The notes beneath the pieces were generated by a model, which worked only from the letters and a program-made list of their open reading frames with translations, had not been told where the DNA came from and did no database searches. This document shows positions 31,775 through 41,587 of a DNA stretch of 64,000 nt, one piece after another. Every line of letters starts with the position of its first letter. Within the stretch, counting starts at the first letter, position 1. Position numbers and translations under genes: made by a program. Source of the stretch: Poecilobothrus nobilitatus (taxonomy: Eukaryota; Arthropoda; Insecta; Diptera; Dolichopodidae); contig OX352773.1 in NCBI GenBank assembly GCA_947095535.1, positions 132,275,781 to 132,339,780 on the forward strand, read 5' to 3'.

Positions 31775-31995
31775 ATGAATTTAAAACTAAAAAAATTCAC
31801 TTCAACTTAAAACAAGAAATTCACTTTATGCATTTGTGGGACTTTGCTTACAGATCAGCAAGAAAAGATCGTTGGGAGGAATACGCCCGTGGTAGAAGTT
31901 GATTTCAAAGACGTATAGAAAAAATTGATTTCACTATTTCTAGAATTTTAACATCTGATCATCGCAAAATTGTAAAAGCTTTTTTAGTTAAATAA
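31775..31995 (+). pseudogene. PPP1R15/GADD34-like domain protein, copy 1 (broken)
   Basis: Short ORF remnant starting at ATG 31775. Early in the reading an R/K-V-x-F-like PP1 docking segment is split by a one-base frameshift. In the following frame come EIHFMHLWDFAYRSARK, then RWEEYARGR, an in-frame TGA and FQRRIEKI. In PPP1R15/GADD34 and the viral relatives ICP34.5 and DP71L, the conserved C-terminal domain has V-x-F, then V-H-x-x-x-V-W, A-R-x-G-x-W-E-x-x-A-R-D-x-x-R-F-x-x-R-I, which recruits PP1 to dephosphorylate eIF2alpha. The match in order and spacing is strong by eye. Two lesions make it a pseudogene. Confidence 0.6.
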
Positions 31996-32478
31996 ATTTT
32001 TTAAATATATAGCACCATCTGTTTTATTTTAATAATTTTTATGTTTCTAATAAGTACGAAAAGCAATTAACTTGTCCTTGATTTTTTATCATTCCTTACA
32101 CTATACAATGCAACAATAATAACAACAAACAAGCAATTCGAAAATTTCTGGTTATTTTCTCAATGTTTTTATAGAACAGTAAAATGAAATCTTATATAAC
32201 AAAAGCACCTAGTTCCATAATTTTTTCTTTTATTTTTGTTTTAAATTTTTTATTATCAGCATTCATAAGTTTTTAAATTGTTTGAAAGAATCGAACTAGT
32301 TATTACAATTTATTTTTTACCAGGTAAACAGAAATTAAAAGAATGCTAATATTTTTAAAGCTCATATGTACTTATTAAATATATATACATATGTACGGCT
32401 CATGTAGTACCTTCAACAATTTTAGTTTTTTCTTTTTTATTTTTATTATTTTACATCTTGATATTGACATATAAAGTA
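31996..32478. other. AT-rich Polinton flank, nothing recognised
   Basis: Noncoding AT-rich sequence downstream of the PPP1R15-like remnant. No TIR or tandem structure that I can support. Confidence 0.4.
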
Positions 32479-32493
32479 TCTATAAATATTTTT

Positions 32494-32676
32494 TTAATGC
32501 ATTTCTCTGCCACATAAATGTGGACAGGAAATTACACATTCTTTCCAGTTTAGGCGTGGCTGTAAATGTCGTAAGGGGGAATAACTCTTATATCTTGTGT
32601 GGGATTCGAACCCACACTCCCTCGGTGTTTACAGCGTATTTTATACGGTCTTACCCACTAAGCCACTCAGGCCCCC
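32494..32676 (-). mobile_element. tRNA-derived SINE (183 bp) with 15-bp target duplication
   Basis: On the - strand the element begins GGGGGCCTGAGTGGCTTAGT, with an RNA polymerase III A box (TGGCTTAGTGGG), and has a B box GGGTTCGAATCCC within TGTGGGTTCGAATCCCACA. It ends in ATTAAAAA. It is flanked by exact 15-bp direct repeats, TCTATAAATATTTTT at 32479-32493 and 32677-32691, typical of LINE-mobilised insertion. The 5' acceptor strand finds no partner 3' of the T arm and the anticodon arm is atypical, so this is a tRNA-derived SINE, not a working tRNA. The parental tRNA is not determined. Confidence 0.85.
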
Positions 32677-32869
32677 TCTATAAATATTTTTCTTATCCAA
32701 TAATAAAATCAAGTTTTTTTTTCCGTTTCTTTTATATTTCCTATTACCTATATTTTATTAAGCTTACGAATTTGCGCAACAAAAACAGACTTGATTTGAC
32801 TTGAAAAAAATCTTCTTTTTATTTGTATGATATCCTATTACAAAATACCTATGAATTTATTAAAAAATC

Positions 32870-33300
32870 TAAATATCCTAAACTTGTTCAGTTTATTAAC
32901 TTACAGAGTACCGACAGCCTTCACTTCCTACTGTACAATCACTTAGAACTTATAAGTTAACAACCCATGCTTAAAACCTAACTTGTAACCTAAACCAAAA
33001 CAATTACAACAAGTGTTTAAACTAATAACCAAGAATAATCTACATAAAACCCATTATTTAGTTCATTAACCTTGCCTGACAATTAACACAATACACGGTA
33101 CCGACAACCTTCACTTCTACTTCACAACCTTTACTTACTACTATATACAACCACTTGGATATTATAAGTTAACAACCCATGCTTATAACTTAACTTGTAA
33201 CCTAAACCAAAACAATCACAACAAGTGTTTAAACTATTAACCAAGAATAATCTACATAAAACCCATTATTCAGTTCATTAATCCTGCCTGACAATTTCCA
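32870..33300 (+). repeat. ~230-bp tandem repeat, two copies
   Basis: Two diverged copies with the shared order: TACCGACARCCTTCACTTC, ACCACTTGGATATTATAAGT-like, TATAAGTTAACAACCCATGC, TAACTTGTAACCTAAACCAA, CAACAAGTGTTTAAACTA, ACCAAGAATAATCTACATAA and GCCTGACAATT. An inverted relative of this array lies at 56735-57005, on the outer side of the PPP1R15-like ORF of Polinton copy 2. The repeats may therefore be part of Polinton terminal DNA, where subterminal tandem repeats are common. Confidence 0.8.
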
Positions 33301-34445
33301 CAGTACCCCCAAGAATAACCTACATTAAACCCATCAATCAAAATATAGGTCGTGCGATATGGTTGGGTTGGGTCTTCGGTACTATATGGCATGATTTTTC
33401 CCCATGCCCTACTCCCATCATACCTACTACCTTTGATCAACTTGTGCATCAGTTTCACGAAAAACTCGTGAAACTCGATTGCGATTAAGATTTTTGTATG
33501 GCATGTTAAATGAAGCTCCATGCGCTTATTTTCAAAAACCAGCGAAAATTTGTCAGACGAAAGTTTTTCTTCAAACTTGAATAGCAACTTGCTAAACTAT
33601 TTATGGAAAAACGTCTGGAGAAGCCTTAAACAAAAGATTTAACATTATCTATTACAAAAATATTAGGTAAAACAACGAAGGAGTCACCACCACCAATAGC
33701 ACTCCCAAAGCAAACTCGATGCGGTATCTGACCAAGAACAGACGATAGATAAAACAAACAGCTTGTTTCAAGTGTTCTTACCAATATGCAATGATCATCG
33801 TTACAGTATTTGTAGAAATTGTGTATAATAATTTACAACCACCTAACAAAACATATTTTTAAATTTTAAATACATGCCTCAAAATAGAAATTTTTAGTTG
33901 AATGCCTAACTGCCAAATATATTCTGATGGAATTCAAATGTTAAATTTTTTTGCATAATTTTAAATTACCTAAAATTAATGGAAAAATATTTGGAAGATA
34001 CTCAAACAACGTTTTTTTTTATATAGTTATATAGTATATAATTTTATTTGAATTAAAATTTATTTCGTTATAATTTTTATCTGATTTTTGTTATATAATT
34101 TTATTATGAATTTAAATGTGATTTAAAATAAAAATGATAGGTACTTGCAATTGAAAAACAAATATATACATATGTATCAATACGTATATATTTTTTACAA
34201 AACAATTTTTAGGGTTTTGAGTAACCTCATGTTAGTAATATCGAATAGACTATTCGCGTAGAATTTCAGGGTTTCTAAATTTATAGATATGAATTTATAT
34301 AACTATGTCATTTTAAGATTGTTTTCTAAGTTTATAAGTAAACATTAATTACTTATTTATTATAATTATAATATACGTTGTTTGTTTCAATTTTTTTGAA
34401 AATTTTGTTTCGTTATTTTTATTTTATATAATAAACATTTATTAT
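33301..34445. other. Noncoding spacer left of the errantivirus
   Basis: Only small features: a short inverted repeat AGTTTCACGA/TCGTGAAACT (33450-33474), and a 105-codon - strand reading at 33270-33587 that overlaps the tandem repeat and shows no family signature. Otherwise AT-rich. Confidence 0.4.
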
Positions 34446-34881
34446 AGATATAAATAGAATTAGAAATTTAACAGATAATAATTTTAATAATATTTTAAAG
34501 GCCATTTCGGTCAAAACTAATAAAATATAAATATTAAATATTTTAAGAACAGATGTTTAAGATTGTAATTTCTTATGTGAAAGTAAAAGATAAGTTTGGT
34601 TTAAAGATTCACTGTTCTTAGAAAAGTAATTTAAGATAAGATTATATAATTAATTTTCTATTGGTCATTAAGTAATAAATATTGTAATTTCCTATTGGTT
34701 AATTAATAATAAGACAAAAATATAAATAGTTTGTATATTAATGAAAATAGATTATTATTGTTCAAGCTGTCTTAACTATAAGTCGAAAACGTCTTGTAAA
34801 TTAAAAGGATAAATAAAGTTTTAATTGAAAAAAATAAAATAATTATTTTTTTTAAAGAAGTTAGTTAACGAATAACAAAAT
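34446..34881 (+). repeat. 5' LTR of the errantivirus
   Basis: Begins AGATATAAATAGAATTAG and ends AACAAAAT directly before the primer-binding site. It matches 41157-41587 with only a few differences (436 versus 431 bases; for example an extra AAT near 34708 and a different TTAGTTAA near the end). Contains GGCCATTTCGGTCAAAAC and an AATAAA polyadenylation-like signal (AATAAAGTTTTAATTG at 34811). Confidence 0.85.
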
Positions 34882-34899
34882 TGGCGCAGTCGGTAGGAT
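34882..34899 (+). promoter_or_regulatory. Primer binding site, tRNA-Ser type
   Basis: TGGCGCAGTCGGTAGGA immediately follows the 5' LTR. From memory this resembles the tRNA-Ser PBS used by errantiviruses such as 17.6 and 297; I could not check the tRNA. The 34900-35353 leader is noncoding. Confidence 0.7.
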
Positions 34900-35353
34900 A
34901 ATTCTAAAACAGATTATCCAGTGAAAACGAATCGTAATCGGTAAATAACAAGAACTTATTTTCGACAGTTTAAATTTATTAAAACTCGAAAAATTTGAAA
35001 AAAATTAAAAAAATAAAATTTTTATAAAATTTTTATGTTAATAAAATTGTTAACACCGATAATAAAAACATTTAGTGAAGTGTTTCAGAATTATACTGTA
35101 AAACATTAAATATTAATTAAAGAAAAGTGGAAAACAAAGAGTAGATAAAATATACTCGCAGAAACAAAACTTAATTTAATTTAACATAAACACTAAATAA
35201 AATCCTTGATTTAAAAATAATAATAATAAATAAAAGTGGACAACAAAGAGCTTAAAGAAAAATATAAATAATATTCGCTCGCAGAAACAAACTTTATATT
35301 TGAATTAAAACAATAAATTGATGAACAAATACGACGTGAATCGCGAATTAAAC

Positions 35354-36525
35354 ATGGCAGAAACACCTGAACAACAATCACTTCAAGCTCAACATCAACG
35401 GTTAATGCAACAACTGACTTAACCGTGGCCTTTCAAAATTTAAGGGCCCAAAACAATTTAAATAATAACCAACCAAGAAATATAATGAAAGAAATTAGTT
35501 GGATGTCCATATTCACAGGACGTAACGAAATAAGTATAAATTCTTTCATATCTAGTGCTGAGTATCATCTTTCAACTGTAACAGATCCAGATCAAAAGAA
35601 GCAAATGACCAGAGCCATATTCTACGAAAAAATTCAAGGAGAAACAAAGAATGCAGTTATAAATATCCCTGATCCTTCAGATTGGAATGCAATTAAGCTG
35701 GTATTGAGAATGAGATACAAACCGGATACTGAACCTATAGACATCTACAAAAGGATCAATAACATACGAGTTAATTCGGTAAGTGAACTTTGTGATGAAA
35801 TTCAAGACATTAAGTATAAGTCAGATGAGGTTAATATTTATTATAAAGATGATCAGTGCATAGATTTAAGTAATGTAGATAGTATTCGAATTAATATTGC
35901 AAAAGATATTACACAAGGGGTATTATTAGATAAAATTTACGAAATAAAAGAGTTAGGTAGTATAATAGAAATAATGCGAAAAAGACGATTTGAAGATTCG
36001 TTTATCAGAAACGAATATAAAAAAGGTAGTAATTTTAACAAAAACTCAAGTAGGAATAACAATTTTAGATCGCAAAATAAAAATAATAATAATAATTCAG
36101 GGCCGTTTAGAAATAACTACAATAATAATAATAATAATAATAATGGAAATAATAGAAATAATTACGAACATTTTAGGCAAAATAATAATTTTAAAAATAA
36201 TTATGATAATAAATATACCAATTCAGGATTATATAAAAATAATCATGGCAATCCTGAAAGGTACTATCAAAGATCAGGTAATCTTAGGAATAACTCGAGC
36301 CAATATCGCCAACAACAGAGTTATACTAGCCAAGATCAGATAGAACCAATGGATATAGCGAATATCCTTTCAAATAATAATAATTCTTACCAAGTGTCAG
36401 GAAACCCTAGAAATAACCTGGGCCAATATCGCCACCAACAGGGCTATACTAGGCAAAGACAGGAAGAATATGAAACAAATGCAGAAAAGGATCAATCAAA
36501 TAACGTAGAGTTTTTTATGAATTAG
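35354..36525 (+). pseudogene. Errantivirus Gag (frameshifted near the start)
   Basis: ATG 35354 opens MAETPEQQSLQAQHQRLMQQ and hits TAA at 35420. The adjacent frame, open from about 35425, continues for 366 codons, so one frameshift separates start and body. The body has a capsid-like segment (AFQNLRAQNNLNNNQPRNIM, then ISWMSIFTGRNEISINSFIS) and a long Asn/Arg-rich, RNA-binding-like tail (about 36030-36500) with repeated S-G-N-x-R-N-N and Q-Y-R-x-Q-Q-x-Y-T. No CCHC knuckle is seen, as in many errantivirus Gags. The Asn tracts come from AAT repeats. Confidence 0.75.
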
Positions 36526-36542
36526 CCTCGGAAGAACTACCT

Positions 36543-37553
36543 ATGATTCAGATTACAATAAACAAAAGAAATTTTATAGCATTAATAGACACAGGCTCAA
36601 CTTTAAGTATTGTAGACGATAAAGTTTTAGGATTTAGAGAGATAGAAATACCACCAATACATTTTTCCACAATTAGTGGTAAAGACTCAATTAAATACGA
36701 AGTACATGCACCTTCACCTGATCAATTCAGATCCCCTCCGGGTGCTCTAATACGTTGGAAAAAGAAAAGTTTACCACAACGTAAATATCAATTTATTATA
36801 GGAAATGATCTATTGACAATACTCAATACGACAATAGACTTAGAAAAAGGAATAATTATACTAAATAATCAAAAACTGAAATTTATAAATAACCCGTATT
36901 TATCAGAACAAATTTGTACTCTAGAATCATTAGATAATGACATATGGGGACATTTAAAATTAAACCATTTAAATAAAGAAGAATACCAAGAAATAAGAAA
37001 AATAATTAAGAGATTTGAAAGTATATTTTTTAAAGAGGGAAATAAATTAACTAGCACTCCAGAAATAGAACACGAGATTATTACAACTACCAATCAGCAA
37101 ATTAATTCCAAATTATATAGATATCCTCCCCAACACGAATTAGAAGTTAGGAGACAAATTAAAGAGATGGAAGATCAAGGGGTAATTAGAAAAAGTAATT
37201 CTAGATATTCAAGTCTTTTGTTAATAGTACCAAAAAAGGTAGATAATTCAGGGAAAAAGAAATATAGGTTAGTAGTTGATTATAGAAGATTAAATGAGGT
37301 TACGGTTGATGATAAATTCCCGTTACCCAATATAGATTCATTATTAGATAAATTAGGAAAAGCACAATATTTTACTACGTTAGATTTAGCGAAAGGTTAC
37401 CATCAAATTATGATAAAGGAAGAAGATAGAAAGAAAACAGCATTTGTGACACCTTTTGGCCTTTATGAATTTAATAGAATGCCATTCGGTTTGAAAAATG
37501 CACCAGCCACTTCAAAGACTTATAAACGAAATTTTAAGAGACCAAATAAATAA
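36543..37553 (+). pseudogene. Errantivirus Pol: protease and N-terminal reverse transcriptase
   Basis: Protease active site ALIDTGSTLSIVDD (D-T-G-S) near residue 15. RT follows: EMEDQGVIRKSNSRYSSLLL, then YRLVVDYRRLNEVT, motif A FTTLDLAKGYHQIMI (catalytic Asp) and NRMPFGLKNAPAT. A frameshift after that block ends the frame at 37551-37553. Downstream, in the continuing frame, the Tyr codon of the Y-x-D-D box is a TAG (37567-37569) followed by LDDILIFS. Confidence 0.85.
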
Positions 37554-38250
37554 AAATTGCGTAGTATAGTTAGATGATATATTAATATTTAGTACATCTC
37601 TTCAGGAACATGTAAAAGCAATTACAGAAATTTTCAAAATACTAGAAACAAAAAAATTGAAAGTGCAAGTAGATAAGTGTAATTTTATGAATAGAGAAAC
37701 TGAGTTTTTAGGTCATATCTTAACAAATGAAGGAATAAAACCTAATCCAGATAAGATAAAAGAAATAGAAAAATTAGAAGTCCCAAAGACTCAAAAACAG
37801 ATAAAAAGTTTTTTAGGTTTGACAGGTTATTATAGGAAGTTTGTAAAAGATTATGCTAAAGTAGCCCAACCTATTACAAAATATTTGAAGAAAGATATGA
37901 GAATAAATCTAAAAGATCCAAATTATATTGCTGCGTTTGAAAAGTTAAAAACATTAATCATTAGCCACCCTATATTAAAATATCCAATTTTTGAAAAATC
38001 TTTCACATTAACTACAGATGCTTCTAATTATGCTATTGGAGCAGTTCTGTCGCAAGAAGGACACCCAATATGTTTTGCATCTAGAACTTTAAATAATCAT
38101 GAAAGGAACTATTCTGCAACAGATAAGGACTTCCTAGCCATTATGTGGTCAGTGAATTATTTCAGACCATACTTGTATTGAAATAAATTCAAAATCCTTA
38201 CAGATCACCAACCAATTAAATATTTACATGCTAAGTATAAGGGTAAAGAC
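37554..38250 (+). pseudogene. Errantivirus Pol: RT thumb/connection and RNase H
   Basis: VDKCNFMNRETEFLGHILTN, IKSFLGLTGYYRKFVKDYAK and DPNYIAAFEKLKTLI mark the RT C-terminal part. RNase H starts at FTLTTDASNYAIGAVLSQ (catalytic Asp in T-D-A-S), with CFASRTLNNHERNYSATDKD (Glu region). A TGA at 38179-38181 in the LYW-type motif interrupts before FKILTDHQPIKYL. Confidence 0.8.
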
Positions 38251-39755
38251 ATGTCACCAAGACATCAAAGATGGTTGTTAAAGTTAGGTGAATATACCTT
38301 TGATGTAGAATATTTAAAAGGTAAAGAAAATAAAGTTGCCGATTTTCTTAATAGAATCGCACCAAACGAAGACAATACGTTTCCTAAAGAAAAACATAAA
38401 GAAAATTCAGAAAACTCTCTAAACAATTACGAAGAAGAATCAGAATTAAATTTACTATTCAATATAGAAAATGAAAATGATAACGTTACAATGGCTACTG
38501 TACACTCCGCAGAGGAAGAGTTGTTAGACCATATTCCAATTAAGGAAGAAATTGTTAATAAATATAAAACCCAAATCATCATAACTAATAATAAAACTAA
38601 AGAATCAGAAACAATTTTAGGTAGAAAAATTATTTATATAGCGAATTATGTTTTCAATAATTTAAGAGAAATATTTAGAAGATATTTAAACAAAGGGATA
38701 GTAGGTATATATTCAGAATTGCAAGATACACAATATAATATAGTACAACAGAAACTTCGCGAAATGTATTTAAATACACGACAAATAAAATTTATCAAAT
38801 GTTCATTTAGAGCACAAGAAATAGAAACAGAGACAGAAGCAGTAAAACAAATTTCGTTTTATCATGTAAAAGAAAGTAACCACTCGAGTATACAAGAAAC
38901 TTATAATAATATAAAAAATAAAATATATTATCAAAAATTATTAAATGTTATTCAAATTGTAATTAACCAATGCGACGTATGTCAACAAGTAAAATACGAC
39001 AGACGTCCAATTAAAGCAAAATTTAAAAAAACATTTACACCATTTACATTTACACAAATGAAATTATCCACGTTGATACATATACTATTATGAAGTTCAA
39101 TTTTATGACGATAATTGACAAATTTTCCAAATTTGGTACAGTTTATGACTTACAAGACAAAAACCAATTGACCTTAATAGAACAATTAGAAAGTCATTTT
39201 AGTAAGATAGGTAAACCAAAAGAAATAATTGCAGATAACGAGTTTAATGTACTACAAATCAAAGAATTCTTACAAGAACAGGGCATAGTACTACATTTGA
39301 CAAAACCTAATAGTCACACAGGTAACAGTGATATTCAAAGGTTCCATAATTCTTTAGCAGAAAAATTTAGGGTAATTAAACTACTTAATAATAATTTATC
39401 CACACAAAGAATAATACAACAAGCCGTTAGAAGTTATAATGAAAGATTTCATTCTACAATAAAAAACATACCAAAAGAAGTTCAAGATCGTAAGGTAGAT
39501 TTCGAAAAAATTAAAAGGTGTATGGAAACGATCAAAATAAAAAAAATAGAAAACTTAAATAAAAAGAGGGAAGATTATGAGGAAACTAGAACAGAAAGGT
39601 TTATAAAAAAATATAAAGCTAATAGGCATAAACAATTACCTAAATACAGAAAATCCAAATTAAATAATATACATGTAGCAAATATTAAAAGAAAATTAAA
39701 ATTTTCAGACAATACAAACGATGTTGATATGCTTAGTATTAATAACACCGATTAG
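38251..39755 (+). pseudogene. Errantivirus Pol: integrase
   Basis: Starts within RNase H (MSPRHQRWLLKLGEYTFDVE, then YLKGKENKVADFLNR). The HHCC zinc region includes HVKESNHSSI and NQCDVCQQVK. A frame change at about 39090 leads to the catalytic core: MTIIDKFSKFG (Asp), EIIADNEFN (Asp) and a third region around RFHNSLAEKFRVIK (Glu), then RSYNERFHSTIKNIPKEV. The C-terminus is basic. Split into two frames at the 39090 junction, so inactive. Confidence 0.8.
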
Positions 39756-41147
39756 TGGACGTCTAAACATACAGGGAATTGACGAACACAAGGTTTTCAC
39801 TATACTAAACTTAGACAAAACAAAAATAGTAACAGAAACAAATATAATACTACATATAATCAATACAACAGAAATAATTGAAATCATTAATGACATGACA
39901 AAAAATGTACAAGAATTAGACATTAAGAATAAACAAATATTAGAAATAGAATTAACAGAATTAACAAATAAAGTTCTTACATTAGTACCAAGACACAAAA
40001 GAGAAAAAAGAGGACTCGTAAATATAATAGGAAGCGCCTCTAAATGGTTATTTGGAACAATGGACGAAGAAGACAAAAAATAGAAGAGCACTTGTCGACA
40101 ATAGATTTAAACAATCATAAAGCTATTGATCATATTAATAAACAAATCAGAATTAATGATAATTTTAATAAAACATTGATAATGTTAAAAGATACAATTT
40201 TAAGTGATAGGTATCTGTTCGAAAAAGAAATAAATATAATAAAATTAGGTACTATGGAAACTTTTTATCATGATCAGTTATTAAAAATACAGTTATTAAA
40301 AAATAAAAAAGGAGACATTCAAGACAATTTAGCGTCAGCAAGACATGGTATTTTACATCCAAACATACTGACTAACAGAGAAATTGAAGAATATAATATT
40401 GATTTTTTCAAATTACAGTACATTAGATTAGGTGTAGCTAGTTTTCAAAACAATTTATTAATATTAGCAATTAAAATTCCAAAAATCATTACTGAGGTTC
40501 AATTAAAATTAATAATACCAATACCAAATGTAAACAATAAAGAAATAGATTATATGCAAGAAGTCATATTTAATTTTAATAATAAAGATTATAAATATGA
40601 AAAATTTAAAACAATTAATGAATTGTCATTATCAAAGTACTGTATCTATAAAAATAATTGTAAGCTAATTAAAAATAATGTAACAGAAATATTGTCACTA
40701 GATGAAGAAACAATTGTAATTAAAAATGCACATAACATAACTTTAGATCAATCGTGTGATAAAAGAAAAACATTTTTATCGGGAAATATATTAATTCATT
40801 TCAATAACTGTACTTTAAAAATTCTAAATCAACAATTTTCTAATGAAAAAGAAATGATAAAAGAAAGATTTTATTATCCTAATATAGAAATAAAAAATTT
40901 TTCAGATAAAATAAATTTTGAAGATCTTGTAATAAAATATGAAAATAATTTAAAAATACTAAAAGAAGAAAAAATTAAAAATAAAAATATCACAATTAGT
41001 ATCTGTACTCTATTAATAAGTATAATAATGACCATAATCACAATGGTAATAGTAATAAAAATAAAATGTTTTAAAAATAAAAGAATTCAGAAGAATTCTA
41101 ATGTAAAGGAGGGAGAAGTTATGTATAAGAAATCTCACAATAGATAA
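39721..41147 (+). pseudogene. Errantivirus Env (F-type fusion glycoprotein), frameshifted
   Basis: Two overlapping frames, 39721-40083 and about 40070-41147, share one gene with a single frameshift near 40044-40083. Visible features: a signal-like hydrophobic start (MLICLVLITPISGRL), a furin-like basic site RHKREKR followed by the fusion-peptide-like GLVNIIGSASKWLFG (about 39994-40059), coiled-coil-like segments, several Cys in the ectodomain, a transmembrane segment (about 40995-41065, TISICTLLISIIMTIITMVI) and a short basic tail. This is the layout of errantivirus Env and baculovirus F. A 5' overlap with the integrase end suggests expression from a spliced RNA. Confidence 0.75.
41105..41118 (+). 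promoter_or_regulatory. Candidate polypurine tract
   Basis: AAAGGAGGGAGAAG is the only clear purine run near the 3' LTR but lies ~40 bases before the LTR homology begins (41157). Either the 5' LTR has lost its first ~38 bases or this is not the functional tract. Confidence 0.5.
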
Positions 41148-41156
41148 TATTGATAC

Positions 41157-41587
41157 AGATATAAATAGAATTAGAAATTTAACAGATAATAATTTTAATA
41201 ATATTTTAAAGGCCATTTCGGTCAAAACTAATAAAATATAATTATTAAATATTTTAAGAACAGATGTTTAAGATTGTAATTTCTTATGTGAAAGTAAAAG
41301 ATAAGTTTGGTTTAAAAATTCACTGTTCTTAGATAAGTAATTAAAGATAAGATTATATAATTAATTTTCTATTGGTCATTAAGTAATAAATATTGTAATT
41401 TCCTATTGGTTAATTAATAAGACAAAAATATAAATAGTTTGTATTAACGAAAATAGATTATTATTGTTCAAACTGTCTTAACTATAAGTCGAAAACGTCT
41501 TGTAAATTAAAAGGATAAATAAAGTTTTAATTGAAAAAAATAAAATAATTATTTTTTTTAAACAAGTAAATTAACGAATAACAAAAT
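41157..41587 (+). repeat. 3' LTR of the errantivirus
   Basis: 431 bases, near-identical to 34446-34881. Differences include a missing AAT near 41415 and a changed end (AACAAGTAAATTAACG versus AAGAAGTTAGTTAACG). The low divergence suggests a fairly recent insertion despite disabled genes. Confidence 0.85.

Larger units (their letters stand above)
14746..33300. mobile_element. Polinton/Maverick copy 1, degraded and invaded
   Basis: Polinton hallmark genes occur in one compact region: OB-like ORF and PolB (+), RNase H-like ORF (+), uncharacterised ORF, major capsid, pVI-like protein, minor capsid and packaging ATPase (-), then integrase (+), a second RNase H-like ORF (+) and a PPP1R15-like ORF (+). 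The ATPase/RNase H-like/PPP1R15-like order mirrors Polinton copy 2 (56.7-64 kb) in reverse orientation, which supports treating this as one element. Later insertions: two minisatellite elements, a MITE, a LINE and possibly the SINE. Terminal inverted repeats were not identified, so both ends are approximate. Confidence 0.75.
34446..41587 (+). mobile_element. Errantivirus-type Ty3/gypsy element with env (endogenous, defective)
   Basis: Bounded by direct LTRs (34446-34881 and 41157-41587), with PBS, gag, protease, RT/RNase H, integrase and env in the gypsy/errantivirus order. The presence of env suggests past infectious-type spread. Lesions in gag, RT, integrase and env make it inactive. No clear target-site duplication was seen, so the left LTR may be truncated. 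Confidence 0.9.

Noticed and set aside
32595..32676. Functional tRNA gene on the - strand
   Set aside because: A and B boxes are good, but the acceptor stem cannot pair, the anticodon arm is abnormal and a target duplication surrounds a longer unit, so it is a SINE.
33270..33587. 105-codon - strand ORF as a gene
   Set aside because: Overlaps the end of the tandem repeat, has no domain pattern and no supporting start context.
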